DNA from: Bacteroidia bacterium
GTDB lineage: Bacteria > Bacteroidota > Bacteroidia > Palsa-965
Assembly: GCA_023151315.1 (NCBI GenBank)
Contig: JAKLJE010000036.1
Span: 1 to 32,373 of the forward strand
Direction of reading: 5' to 3'
DNA length: 32,373 bases
This document shows, piece after piece, positions 23,945 to 32,373 of the stretch (position 1 is its first letter; every line of letters starts with the position of its first letter). The position numbers and the translations under genes were made by a program. A model generated the notes under the pieces. That model was not told the origin of the DNA. It worked only from the letters and a program-made list of their open reading frames with translations, and did no database searches.

Positions 23945-26900
23945 ATGAAATACATCTATCGTATTCTTGCGGGGATTTTTATTAGTCTCACACATTTCAG
24001 CACCGGACTCAACGCTCAGTTTGATCCGTGTACACCGGCAAACTCACAAATTGACATTGACATCAACAACGTACGCGCCCGATTACTTGGAGGCGGTGAT
24101 ATGTGGTGGGATCTTAACAGTGCACAATATGAAATCCCGAAAGGCTCCGGCAAGCAAAGTTTATTGGCCAGCGGAATCTGGATGGGCGGAATTGATGCTG
24201 GCGGACAGTTGCACGTTTCAGCGAGTACGTATCGCCAAACAGGTGTGGATTTCTTTCCGGGACCTTTGGATACAATTTCAGGAGGAACAAATGATCAAGC
24301 GTGTAACTATTACGATGCGCATTGGCAAGTGGACAGAGCGGAAGTGGAATCGTTCATTGAAAACAGAAACGATCCGAATTACGTAATTCCTGAATCCATT
24401 TTGAATTGGCCCGGCAACGGAAATGCAACTTGGGGCATGGCGCATATTCTTGCTCCTTTTTACGATGCGGACGGCGATACGTACTACGATGCGCACAAAG
24501 GAGATTATCCTGACTTCAGAACAGACGGTACAAATGATTGCAATAACAGTTTGTTGGGCGATCAGGCAGTATGGTGGGTGTTCAATGACAAAGGTGGAGT
24601 CCATACTAACACCGAAGGTCTTCCTTTGGGTTTCGAAGTTCAGGCAACCGCATTCGCCTATCGTTCCTCCAACGATAAATTGAATGATGCAACTTTTTAC
24701 AGATTCAAACTCATCAATCGTTCAACCAATCAATATCATGATATGTGGTATGCGAATTGGTACGATAGTGATTTAGGAGAATACAGTGATGATTATGTCG
24801 GTTGCGATGTGGCGCGCGGGCTCGGTTACACCTATAACGGAGATGCAAACGACGGATCGTCTGCAAATCCTTCACAAGGCACTTATGGAGCGCATCCGCC
24901 TGCAATAGGTATAGATTATTTAACCGGTCCTTTAGCAGAGGCGGGTGACATGCAGGACAATGATCACGATTACATTATTGATGAAGTTGATGAGCGTCTG
25001 GCTTTGAGTGTTTCCATGTACTATGATGGAGGATTTGATAATCGCGGATATCCAATATCAGCGCTTGAACATTACAATTATTTGACTCATCATTGGAAGG
25101 ACGGTGCTCCGCTTACATACGGAGGCTATGGTTATGGAGGACAGCATCCATGTAAGTACTTTTTCCCGGGAAATTCAGATCCTGTTGGCTGGGGAACATA
25201 CGGTCTTTTGCTGCCTGCATGGGATGAAGTTTCTGAAGGTAACATGCCTAGTGATCGACGTCAATTGAATTCCCTCGGACCATTTACAATGGAACCCGGA
25301 GAAGTGGAAGTGATTACGGTTGGTGTTCCGTGGGCGCGTGATACAAACGGAAACCATCTGGATGCTGTAGATCGCCTGAAGGAAGCAGATGATTACATAC
25401 AGACATTGTTCGACAATTGTTTCTCATTGCCGTGCGCAGATCAGCAGATACCCGAAGTAGAGAGTGTTGTAAATAACAAACTCGTTTGGTTTACACTTTA
25501 TGCAGATGGAACATCATGGTTGTGGAATTTCGGTGACGGAGGAACGAGTACAGTGAAACACGCTTCCCACATCTACACCAATCCCGGAATTTACAATGTG
25601 AGTGTTCAGGTGAATACGCCGTGCGGGACTTTGTACGCATACGACACAATTGTAATTGAAGATCAGTTGTACGGTGCAGGACCACGCATCATGCGTCTTG
25701 AAGGAAGCGGTAACGGAAATCAGGAAATGGAATTCACCTCGCAAACCATCAATTCAATTTTGAACTCCGCCAATAACAGCATACTACATCCGGAATACGA
25801 ACCATTGAAAGGCCCTGTGAAAGTGACGTACGAAGATTACGATGCGCTTGAAGACGGAGATTACCGACTCGCATTGGATTCAACACACAATGGCGCAGGT
25901 TGGAAGTTGTGGAAAGTAGGAGGAAGCGACACGGTTTATTCCAACGATTCTATTGTCAGCGGCAAACTACAACGCACTTCTATTTGGGGCTTGGGAATTC
26001 AATTGAAGCAAGTTCCATCACCGGGTTATCAGAAGAATCCGGATCGTAATGGTTATCTGAGCAGCTCTGTTTCATTCAGCGGTGCACAATGGCTTACAGG
26101 TATTAAAGACGACGATTCCCATTCCGAACGCAATTGGATTCGCGCTGGTACAGCACAAGGCTCCGGAACTTGTGTTGTCTATTTCAATGATCGCTATCAA
26201 AGCAATGTTGCCTGCGATGCGAATGAGAATTATGAGAAGGTGTGCAATGGTTTCTGGGCACCGTATCGAATAGCTTCTTATGCACCGCAAATAACACAGA
26301 CTACAATATGCTATGAAGCCGGCCCTGCATGGAGTCCGAGTCCGTTCGCTTCAACTTCATTGAATAAATTGGAGAACATTGCGAACGTTAATGTGGTAAT
26401 TACAAACGACACTGCTTTGTGGACACGTTGTCCGGTGATTGAAACCGGAACGAACACATCGCAAACTGAAGGCGGAACAATTCCTTTCATGGTGCGATCA
26501 GCACCTTCAGTTGATCACCGCGGACGTACAGTGAATACAGGCGGATTCTCTTCGCCGAATGATCCTATGGCTGCAGATTACAACGGCGCAACGGGTATGG
26601 GTTGGTTTCCGGGTTATGCAATTAATCTGGAAACCGGGGAACGATTGAATATGGCATTCGGAGAGAACTCTGCATTGCCTGCAGAAAACGGTCGCGACAT
26701 GAAATGGAATCCTACAACTTCAACGTATACAACATTCGGATCACCACTTTGGGGCGGGATGCATTACATCTACATTTTCAATCATAACGGCGATGCACAT
26801 TTTACTAATCCTTCCTGGTTGCTGAGCGATATTCCTAAATACGATGCAGGATTTACGATGCGGAATATTTTCGATTTAGGTGTGAGCGAAATGCGTCAGG

Positions 26901-27346
26901 TGTATTCTGATTGTATCTGGACAACAATTCCTATTGTTGACAGTGGACACGCTTGCATGGAATCTGATGTAACTATCAAACTGCGTGTGCAGAAGCCGTA
27001 CGTAAAGTTCAGAACTGATTCTATTGCGCAGAACAATACATTCCCGCTTTATGGTTTCCGCATTCAGAAAAGTGACTTAGGTGCGAACATGTATGATAAT
27101 GCAACACGTGTTTATCCGAATCCGTTCTGGGAAGAATGCATCGTTGAATTCAACAACATTCATTATCACAATGTTGAATTGAAGTTGTATGATCTGAATG
27201 GAAAACTCGTGCGTGTGCAATCTTCAACGAACGACAGAATTCTGATTTCATCTGCGGGATTACAGAGCGGTGTTTACATCTGGCATCTGCAAGTGGAAGG
27301 AGAAGAACCGGAAACCGGAAGAGTGATCTTCAATCCGCTGAGGTAA
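23945..27346 (+). CDS. T9SS-secreted protein with PKD domain
   Basis: A 1133-aa protein from the ATG at 23945 (MKYIYRILAGIFISLTHFST), which gives a clean signal peptide ending LNAQ; the in-frame ATG at 23876 would add 23 residues and hide it. Residues ~25-490 are a large conserved-looking region with acidic Gly/Asp loops (DADGDTYYDAHKGDYPD, DMQDNDHDYIIDEVDE) of the Ca-binding dockerin/thrombospondin-3 type. A PKD domain covers ~500-572 (WLWNFGDGGTST, YNVSVQVNTPCGT). Residues ~590-1050 hold no domain I recognise. The T9SS type A sorting domain is at ~1055-1133 (RVYPNPFWEE, KLYDLNGKLVRV, GVYIWHLQVEGEE). Function is unknown; it is a probable surface or secreted protein. Divergent from the CUB/HYR gene with 196 bases between. 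Confidence 0.9.
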   Translation: MKYIYRILAGIFISLTHFSTGLNAQFDPCTPANSQIDIDINNVRARLLGGGDMWWDLNSAQYEIPKGSGKQSLLASGIWMGGIDAGGQLHVSASTYRQTGVDFFPGPLDTISGGTNDQACNYYDAHWQVDRAEVESFIENRNDPNYVIPESILNWPGNGNATWGMAHILAPFYDADGDTYYDAHKGDYPDFRTDGTNDCNNSLLGDQAVWWVFNDKGGVHTNTEGLPLGFEVQATAFAYRSSNDKLNDATFYRFKLINRSTNQYHDMWYANWYDSDLGEYSDDYVGCDVARGLGYTYNGDANDGSSANPSQGTYGAHPPAIGIDYLTGPLAEAGDMQDNDHDYIIDEVDERLALSVSMYYDGGFDNRGYPISALEHYNYLTHHWKDGAPLTYGGYGYGGQHPCKYFFPGNSDPVGWGTYGLLLPAWDEVSEGNMPSDRRQLNSLGPFTMEPGEVEVITVGVPWARDTNGNHLDAVDRLKEADDYIQTLFDNCFSLPCADQQIPEVESVVNNKLVWFTLYADGTSWLWNFGDGGTSTVKHASHIYTNPGIYNVSVQVNTPCGTLYAYDTIVIEDQLYGAGPRIMRLEGSGNGNQEMEFTSQTINSILNSANNSILHPEYEPLKGPVKVTYEDYDALEDGDYRLALDSTHNGAGWKLWKVGGSDTVYSNDSIVSGKLQRTSIWGLGIQLKQVPSPGYQKNPDRNGYLSSSVSFSGAQWLTGIKDDDSHSERNWIRAGTAQGSGTCVVYFNDRYQSNVACDANENYEKVCNGFWAPYRIASYAPQITQTTICYEAGPAWSPSPFASTSLNKLENIANVNVVITNDTALWTRCPVIETGTNTSQTEGGTIPFMVRSAPSVDHRGRTVNTGGFSSPNDPMAADYNGATGMGWFPGYAINLETGERLNMAFGENSALPAENGRDMKWNPTTSTYTTFGSPLWGGMHYIYIFNHNGDAHFTNPSWLLSDIPKYDAGFTMRNIFDLGVSEMRQVYSDCIWTTIPIVDSGHACMESDVTIKLRVQKPYVKFRTDSIAQNNTFPLYGFRIQKSDLGANMYDNATRVYPNPFWEECIVEFNNIHYHNVELKLYDLNGKLVRVQSSTNDRILISSAGLQSGVYIWHLQVEGEEPETGRVIFNPLR

Positions 27347-27349
27347 TTA

Positions 27350-27808
27350 TTACTTCCCTCCGTAATCCTTCTCATTCAGCATCCCTTCTTCGCTCCAGTA
27401 TTTCCACGGGCCAACAGGTTTGCCGTTCTGATATTCACCTTCTGAACTTTTCTGTCCGCTGTGATACCATGATTCTCCCAAACCGGTACGTACTCCGTTC
27501 TTGTAGAAACCATGGCTCCAGGGTTTACCGTCTTCGTAGAAAGTAAACCATTCGCCGGTTGCGCGACCTCCCGCAATGTATCCGCGTTTCTTTACTATGC
27601 CGTTCGGATAGCGCTCAATGAAATCGCCGTTCCAAATAGAATCTGCTACTTGTTGCGGAACCGGACTCACGGGTTCTGATACAGTGAGACCTTTGTTGCC
27701 GGTTGGTTTTACAGCAGCGGCAGTGTCGGTTTTCGTTGAGTCCTTTGCCGGATTACCGGTGCAACTCACAGCAAATGCACAAACTGCAACAATGATGATC
27801 TTACGCAT
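27350..27808 (-). CDS. YwqK/MORN-repeat lipoprotein (152 aa)
   Basis: A 152-aa protein from the ATG at 27808 (MRKIIIVAVCAFAVSCTG): the lipobox Cys16 is followed by a Thr/Ala/Lys-rich linker (~19-45), then about four MORN_2 units of the pattern Y-x-[ND]-G-x-x-x-x-x-x-[YF]-x-x-G (RYPNGIVKKRGYIAGG, FYEDGKPWSHGFYKNG, YHSGQKSSEGEYQNG). An in-frame upstream ATG at 27874 would bury the signal. The start overlaps the stop of the 266-aa upstream gene by 8 bases, so translation is coupled. Annotated widely as 'YwqK-family antitoxin', but there is no evidence of a toxin here; the repeats are generic. It ends 3 bases from the PKD gene on the opposite strand. Confidence 0.85.
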   Translation of the reverse strand: MRKIIIVAVCAFAVSCTGNPAKDSTKTDTAAAVKPTGNKGLTVSEPVSPVPQQVADSIWNGDFIERYPNGIVKKRGYIAGGRATGEWFTFYEDGKPWSHGFYKNGVRTGLGESWYHSGQKSSEGEYQNGKPVGPWKYWSEEGMLNEKDYGGK

Positions 27809-28601
27809 AAATAACTTCCTTGTATAATTTCCCTTTACGGTAAATTTCACGACGTTCCGTTTTGCCGTCTTCACTAAAGTACTTCCATTTCTTAATCTTC
27901 AATCCGTTTTTATAACAACCGGCGGAACTCACTTTGCCATTGGCATGATATGAAGTCCATTTGCCATCCCACTCACCGCGACTGTACGAACCCTTCTTGA
28001 ACAACTTTCCATCGGTTGTATAAAACTTCCATTCTCCTTCAGCTTTACCGGCTTCAATCTTTCCTTCTGATTCGAGTTGTCCGTTATCGTACCAATGGCG
28101 GAATTTTCCATGAATAACATCCTGCGTATACTCGGCTTCTTCCTGAATTTTTCCATTGGCGTAATACTTTCTCCAGATTCCTTCTTTCTTTCCCTTGCGA
28201 TAAACTCCTGTTTCTTTTTTCAATGTATCATTCCAGAATTCCGCAAACAATCCGTCCAGCACATCATTTTCATAATAGGAAAGTCGCACTAATCTTCCTG
28301 TAGCATCAAAAAAATACCAGCAACTGTCGAGTGCTCCTTCCTTGAAAAAACCTTTCTTCTCCAAACGACCATACGAATCCCAGTAGAACCATTCTGATTG
28401 TGCTTTACCGTTCAGGTACGAACCCATCATCTTGCGTACACCGTTTTCGTGATAGTAAACCCAGATACCTGTCGGTTGTCCTCCTGCATCTAATGTTCCT
28501 TCAGATGCGGTTTTGCCGTTGGGATGCGTGTACTTTACCGGGGTTTGCGCAAATGAAACAGCACCGATCAGGAGCAGTATTGCGAGTAAGAAACGCTTCA
28601 T
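27801..28601 (-). CDS. YwqK/MORN-repeat exported protein (266 aa)
   Basis: A 266-aa protein with signal peptide (1-18, ending VSFAQ) and about ten MORN_2 units of 22-25 residues covering ~25-266, such as YHENGVRKMMGSYLNGKA, YANGKIQEEAEY and YHANGKVSSAGCYKNG. It is the larger paralogue of the downstream 152-aa lipoprotein and overlaps it by 8 bases. It starts 2 bases after the polyprenyl synthase stop codon, so the three genes should form one operon. The MORN_2 repeats bind no known single ligand class; a periplasmic or surface scaffold role is a guess. No catalytic residues were seen. Confidence 0.85.
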   Translation of the reverse strand: MKRFLLAILLLIGAVSFAQTPVKYTHPNGKTASEGTLDAGGQPTGIWVYYHENGVRKMMGSYLNGKAQSEWFYWDSYGRLEKKGFFKEGALDSCWYFFDATGRLVRLSYYENDVLDGLFAEFWNDTLKKETGVYRKGKKEGIWRKYYANGKIQEEAEYTQDVIHGKFRHWYDNGQLESEGKIEAGKAEGEWKFYTTDGKLFKKGSYSRGEWDGKWTSYHANGKVSSAGCYKNGLKIKKWKYFSEDGKTERREIYRKGKLYKEVIYA

Positions 28602-28603
28602 GA

Positions 28604-29578
28604 TTATTTATTTCGTTCAGTAGTGTAAATCACCAGCTCGTGCAGTGCGCGACGTGCTTCGTTATCGGGGAAAGAATTCAGAATGCTTAATGCTTTGTCT
28701 TTGTACTCGTTCATTTTTCCGGTTGCATATTGCAATCCGCCGCTTTTATGGACAAAGGCAATCACTTCCGCTACTCGCTCCGGTTCTTCGTTGTGATTGC
28801 GGATGATGTTGATGATGCTGCGTTTCTGCGAACGATCGGTATTGTTGAGTGCATAAATCAATGGCAACGTCATCTTTTTTTCTTTGATGTCAATGCCGGT
28901 TGGTTTGCCTATATCGCCCGGTGTTCCGTAATCGAACAAATCATCTTTGATCTGAAATGCAATTCCGGTGTACTCTCCGAACAAGCGCATTTTTTCCTGA
29001 ATGTCTTTGTCCTGCACAACGCTTGCAGCTCCGCATGCACAGCACGAGGCAATCAATGATGCTGTTTTCTGACGGATAATATCGAAGTAAACATTCTCTG
29101 CAATATCCAGACGGCGCGCTTTTTCAATCTGAAGCAATTCTCCTTCGCTCATTTCGCGAACGGCGTTGGATACAATTCCAAGCAGATGAAAATCTTTGTT
29201 GTCTACGGAAAGCAACAAACCGCGTGAAAGCAGAAAATCTCCTACAAGCACCGCGATTTTATTCTTCCATAAAGCATTCACAGAGAAAAATCCGCGACGC
29301 ATGTTGGAATCATCCACAACGTCATCGTGAACCAATGTAGCCGTGTGCAGTAATTCAATCAAAGCTGCTGCTCTATATGTTGAGTCATTCACTTCTCCGC
29401 AAAGTTTAGCAGAGAGGAACACAAACATCGGACGCAGTTGCTTGCCTTTTCGTTTTACGATGTAAGCCGTAATCTTATCCAGCAAAGGCACGCTGCTCTT
29501 CATCGAATCACGGAACTTCGTTTCGAAAAGCTCCATTTCGGCGGCTACTGGCGACTTTATCCGGGTGATTGATGACAC
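28604..29578 (-). CDS. trans-Polyprenyl diphosphate synthase
   Basis: It extends a C15 or similar allylic diphosphate with isopentenyl diphosphate to make the long isoprenoid chain, in Bacteroidota mostly that of menaquinone. The 324-aa protein has KGKQLRP (44-50), the first Asp-rich motif DDVVD (85-89) in LVHDDVVDDSNMRRG, GDFLLSR, and the second Asp-rich motif DDLFD (212-216) with GKPTGIDIKEKKMTLP. Chain length cannot be read from these motifs. The start is GTG at 29578; the first in-frame ATG (29536, residue 15) would drop the conserved-looking IKSPVAAE segment. The two MORN genes follow within 2 bases. Confidence 0.92.
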   Translation of the reverse strand: MSSITRIKSPVAAEMELFETKFRDSMKSSVPLLDKITAYIVKRKGKQLRPMFVFLSAKLCGEVNDSTYRAAALIELLHTATLVHDDVVDDSNMRRGFFSVNALWKNKIAVLVGDFLLSRGLLLSVDNKDFHLLGIVSNAVREMSEGELLQIEKARRLDIAENVYFDIIRQKTASLIASCCACGAASVVQDKDIQEKMRLFGEYTGIAFQIKDDLFDYGTPGDIGKPTGIDIKEKKMTLPLIYALNNTDRSQKRSIINIIRNHNEEPERVAEVIAFVHKSGGLQYATGKMNEYKDKALSILNSFPDNEARRALHELVIYTTERNK

Positions 29579-29615
29579 GGCGTAAAGGTACTTAATTTAA
29601 GCTCGCATTATGGGC

Positions 29616-31157
29616 TCAGGAACCGAAGTCCACAACGGCAATTTTGAATGTATTCCGCTTCTGTCCGTAGAGAAACATGCGCTTTTCGCTCACCTGCAAA
29701 TTCAATTTCGGGCGCAGGTAGGTTTTCAGGTCGCGGTTTCTGAACATGGCCTGCCGTGTCTGCTCTCCGTTCATTTCCATCGTCACCAGAACGGCAACAG
29801 ACTTGGTTACGTTGTTCATGTACTTGTAACCTTTCGCGTCGGTTGCGGCAAGATTTTTCGGATTATCGTTGAACATGAAGTGGAGCTTGTTTCCTGAAAC
29901 GGCAAACGCAAACGAGAGGAAATAGCCTCCGTCGTTACGACTCACCTGGAGCTTCGGAATTTTTTTCGCCCATTCAATTGTACCGTCCGGCTTGATATTC
30001 ACAACGATGATGTCGTTGTAATAGTAGTAATACGTGCAGGTTGTTGTACCGGTGCGCGGATCTGTATTGCACACTTGCGTTTCGTAGTATTGCTCTGCAA
30101 TAAGAATGGCTCCTCCGTCGCTGCGTTGAACAAGGTAGCGGAGGTTGTAATCGTAAAGTTCTTTCTTCTTCGCAGCTCGTTTTGAAGTCATGAACTGTGT
30201 CAGAAATTCAGAAGAAAAATCCATCGTGCCTTCATGATCAACTTTGCCGGTGGTTTTATTAATCTTCAGATAAAACGTACCTATGATGGCATTACTGCTT
30301 TTGTTGGAATAAAATCCTCCGCAGATGATATCTCCGTTATTATCAACGGTCATAGTGATATCGCTGATGAATTTCGGGTCGAGTTTGATGGTAAACTCCT
30401 TGAGTGAGTCTTTCACCGGATCATACATCAATGCAGAGTGATAATAAGTTGGTGTTTTTCTCCGTTCTGAACGCGTCATCACCGTACGGTCTTTGGAAAT
30501 AGTAGCAAGAATGTAAACGTTGCCCTCAGCCGTTACAATGTAGTTGTCAAGCGAAAAATACTGATCCTTATATGGAGGAGCAATTTCATTCGTCCATTTT
30601 TTCTGCAATTGAGCATCAATAAGATGCATGGTGAATTTTTCATCCGCGTATTTATCGTAAGGCGGATTGGCTACAATGAGAATGTGCGACGAGTCGTTCG
30701 ACATCCGGAAAAGAAAACTGCCTGCATTGTTACGCTTGTCTGCCGGAATACGTGCTACTTCGGTCCAGGCGCGTTCAACATTCGCATGGTCATCAAGAAT
30801 TTCCCCGTAAGCGAAGTTGATGTTCTTATCGGCATCATACCATGTTGCAAATGCAATGATCTTACCGTTAATGAAGAACTGCGCCTGCGGACGCAGATGT
30901 GTGCCGTCAAAACGTTTGTGCGAAATTCTTTTCGTGTAATCGAGACTCATGTTCGGCTGCTTGTACCGCTCAACGATCGGGTCACTGCTGCCGAAAAGCG
31001 CGTAATCTGCCCGTAAACAGTAAACAAACTCGCTATCCGCGCCAAGCATGTCGGTCATTGCGGTCTTTCGCTGCTGTTTCTGCGGAATTCCCCAGGTAAT
31101 TTCCATTTGTGCAGATAAATGCAACGGAAGGAGCGCGAGTAGAAGAAGTATTCGCAT
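29616..31157 (-). CDS. Exported protein of unknown function (513 aa)
   Basis: A 513-aa protein with signal peptide (1-16, ending LHLSAQ). The rest is beta-rich with repeated strands ending in aromatic residues (GSFLFRMSNDSSHILIVANP, YFSLDNYIVTAEGNVYILAT, DITMTVDNNGDIICGGFYSN, FAVSGNKLHFMFNDNP), suggesting a six- to eight-bladed beta-propeller. It lacks a T9SS sorting domain and lipobox, so it is probably periplasmic or outer-membrane associated. Similar 'DUF'-type Bacteroidota proteins have no assigned role. It is divergent from the barrel-like gene at 31207 with a 49-base shared promoter region, and ends 37 bases before the polyprenyl synthase start. Confidence 0.8.
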   Translation of the reverse strand: MRILLLLALLPLHLSAQMEITWGIPQKQQRKTAMTDMLGADSEFVYCLRADYALFGSSDPIVERYKQPNMSLDYTKRISHKRFDGTHLRPQAQFFINGKIIAFATWYDADKNINFAYGEILDDHANVERAWTEVARIPADKRNNAGSFLFRMSNDSSHILIVANPPYDKYADEKFTMHLIDAQLQKKWTNEIAPPYKDQYFSLDNYIVTAEGNVYILATISKDRTVMTRSERRKTPTYYHSALMYDPVKDSLKEFTIKLDPKFISDITMTVDNNGDIICGGFYSNKSSNAIIGTFYLKINKTTGKVDHEGTMDFSSEFLTQFMTSKRAAKKKELYDYNLRYLVQRSDGGAILIAEQYYETQVCNTDPRTGTTTCTYYYYYNDIIVVNIKPDGTIEWAKKIPKLQVSRNDGGYFLSFAFAVSGNKLHFMFNDNPKNLAATDAKGYKYMNNVTKSVAVLVTMEMNGEQTRQAMFRNRDLKTYLRPKLNLQVSEKRMFLYGQKRNTFKIAVVDFGS

Positions 31158-31185
31158 GATTCTAAAGTCTTTTGTAACTTTATAA

Positions 31186-31193
31186 CAAAGCTA
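31186..31193 (-). promoter_or_regulatory. Candidate -7 box for the 513-aa protein gene
   Basis: TAGCTTTG on the minus strand is a perfect TAnnTTTG box, 28 bases before the ATG at 31157. No matching TTTG is found 19-21 bases upstream, which would fall over the start of the divergent gene, so only half the promoter is supported. Confidence 0.35.
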
Positions 31194-31206
31194 AGCAAGC
31201 GGATTC

Positions 31207-31950
31207 ATGTTTACACGGTTGTTGATACTGATTCTGAGTATGGGGTGTTCCGCTGTAACGGCCCAGGTCGTAGCGCCCGGCGATTCTGTTCCTGCGTCTT
31301 CAAAAAAACAAACTGTTAAAGTCACTGTTATTGATCCGACAGGAAAGAAAAAAGTGGCTTACAACGGACAGCCGATACTTACAGACAGTGTGCAGAAAGC
31401 GGTAAAGCTGGATCCGACATTACTTGTGCGCGGTGAGTTTACAGTATTCTACGAATGGAGATTGGGTCGGCACTTTTCTGTGGAAGGCGGTTTAGGTCTC
31501 ACGTACATAGACATCAGCTATGAACTGTTTCAGAATAATGGTCGCTTTATCATGAACGGATTACAGAGCGGCGATGCACAGTTCAATACGGGTTTTGCTG
31601 CACGAGGACAGTTTCGCTATTTTCCTGCGCAGTACGAATCTGCCATTGGCGGTTTTTACATCGCACCGGCATTTGCTTACCGCACCTGGAGCATGGATTA
31701 TTTCGTGAGTAATGGTTTAACCAGTGAAAAATATCCGATTAAGCGTCAATGGACCGAAGTGCGACTGCAAATCGGAGAGCAGGATCCGGATCCGTATTCT
31801 GTTTTATTTACAGAATGGTATTTGAATGTAGGAATGCAGTTCCGTGATGAAGATCGCGTGCGCGGACAGGGTGTGACATCCGAAGTGGTTCACCGTACAA
31901 CTTCCAGAGTTGTTTTCGGGGCCGGAGTGAAAATCGGATTTGTGATCTGA
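31207..31950 (+). CDS. Predicted outer-membrane beta-barrel protein
   Basis: A 247-aa protein with signal peptide (1-19, ending VTAQ). After a Lys/Asp-rich linker come strands of barrel type with alternating aromatic and small residues: TVFYEWRLGRHFSVEGGLGL, FAARGQFRYFPAQYES, GGFYIAPAFAYRTW, TEWYLNVGMQFR and the final strand TSRVVFGAGVKIGFVI, which ends on an aliphatic/aromatic pattern. That is what an outer-membrane porin-like or DUF3575-type protein looks like; the exact family is not recognised. No sorting domain. It is convergent with the next gene, 1 base between stop codons. Confidence 0.75.
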   Translation: MFTRLLILILSMGCSAVTAQVVAPGDSVPASSKKQTVKVTVIDPTGKKKVAYNGQPILTDSVQKAVKLDPTLLVRGEFTVFYEWRLGRHFSVEGGLGLTYIDISYELFQNNGRFIMNGLQSGDAQFNTGFAARGQFRYFPAQYESAIGGFYIAPAFAYRTWSMDYFVSNGLTSEKYPIKRQWTEVRLQIGEQDPDPYSVLFTEWYLNVGMQFRDEDRVRGQGVTSEVVHRTTSRVVFGAGVKIGFVI

Positions 31951-31951
31951 T

Positions 31952-32341
31952 TCAGATCGTGTCGTACGCAGCCGGATTCTTGGATTTATCCATCATCAGG
32001 ACAAACACTTTTCCCGGAGCCATCAGGTAAATGTCAATTCCGAAATTCACAATCTTCTTGTCCTGCAAACGCTTCAATTGATTGTGATGCTCATTGTCCC
32101 GCTCAAATACAAAAAAGTATTTGTCTCCGAAATAATCAAGAATGCGGCTCACAACCATAACCGGTGTGTCGGTAAAGGAATCTTTTCGCTCCGGAAATTC
32201 TGACCAAGCGAATCCGTATTCTTTTTTGAAAATCTCCTGGTAAACTGCATCGTCATCCAGAAAATCCTCCAGCGACTTTATTTCCCAGATCGCCATATTT
32301 TCATACCGCGCATAGTCTTCTTCGTAATTCCCGATGGTCAT
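31952..32341 (-). CDS. Small cytoplasmic protein of unknown function
   Basis: A 129-aa acidic protein with no signal peptide (MTIGNYEEDYARYENMAIWE), mixed alpha/beta, with SLEDFLDDDAVYQEIF, DKYFFVFERDNEHHN and FGIDIYLMAPGKVFVLMMDK. I recognise no family or catalytic motif. Its upstream neighbour is outside the window. The stop codon lies 1 base from that of the barrel-like gene on the opposite strand. Confidence 0.75.
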   Translation of the reverse strand: MTIGNYEEDYARYENMAIWEIKSLEDFLDDDAVYQEIFKKEYGFAWSEFPERKDSFTDTPVMVVSRILDYFGDKYFFVFERDNEHHNQLKRLQDKKIVNFGIDIYLMAPGKVFVLMMDKSKNPAAYDTI

Positions 32342-32373
32342 GATTGTAAGGATTAAGTATTTGCTGCTTTATT

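Noticed and set aside
27809-27874. Longer start for the 152-aa lipoprotein at 27874
   Set aside because: It would put a 22-residue basic extension ahead of the lipobox and lie well inside the upstream gene; the ATG at 27808 gives a normal lipoprotein signal.
27350-28601. Toxin-antitoxin module because of the name 'YwqK antitoxin'
   Set aside because: Both proteins have export signals and there is no toxin gene beside them; only MORN_2 repeats support the family name.
31944-31958. Bidirectional terminator between the last two genes
   Set aside because: The inverted repeat is perfect but only 7 bp with a one-base loop and no T-run on either strand.

Overview
The window is a piece of a Bacteroidota chromosome. 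Four long secreted proteins end in, or appear to end in, the C-terminal sorting domain used by the type IX secretion system (T9SS), which is confined to that phylum. Several start sites have boxes resembling the Bacteroidota promoter (TTTG, about 19 nt, TAnnTTTG), and Shine-Dalgarno sequences are weak. I cannot place it below phylum level from sequence alone. Most genes are on the minus strand; only two clear genes are on the plus strand. No tRNA, rRNA, CRISPR array, transposase or integrase was seen.

Left part (1-7,017), accessory: a Nudix hydrolase gene with a short 3' end, a vsr mismatch-endonuclease gene cut down to its first ~45 codons, then what looks like a polymorphic-toxin operon read right to left. 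It holds a 725-aa fibronectin-III surface protein, a 956-aa exported protein with a hydrophobic helical 'pre-toxin' segment and a ~200-residue C-terminal domain I cannot assign, two paralogous small proteins with GTG starts that look like immunity proteins, and a third small helical protein. DNA composition falls from GC-richer to clearly AT-richer inside the 725-aa gene (near 5.5 kb, judged by eye), as expected where toxin/immunity cassettes are exchanged. This is the best candidate for an undescribed system in the window.

Middle (7,018-14,319): two secreted T9SS proteins (a repeat-rich 1039-aa protein and an 826-aa lysyl-endopeptidase-like serine protease) and a small lipoprotein. The spacers carry unusual repeats: a ~215-245 bp block present in front of two different genes, a family of 17-bp units that each can fold as a tiny hairpin, and a 138-bp tandem duplication.

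Core genes (14,320-20,855): a small protein with a histone-H1-like Lys/Ala tail, recJ, an exported thioredoxin-fold protein, and dnaG followed 6 nt later by an unknown membrane protein. These are ordinary chromosomal genes.

Right part (21,019-32,341): two divergently transcribed T9SS adhesin-like proteins (CUB/HYR and PKD types), two overlapping YwqK/MORN-type genes downstream of a trans-polyprenyl diphosphate synthase (probably for the menaquinone side chain), a 513-aa exported protein divergent from a predicted outer-membrane beta-barrel, and a 129-aa cytoplasmic unknown at the end.
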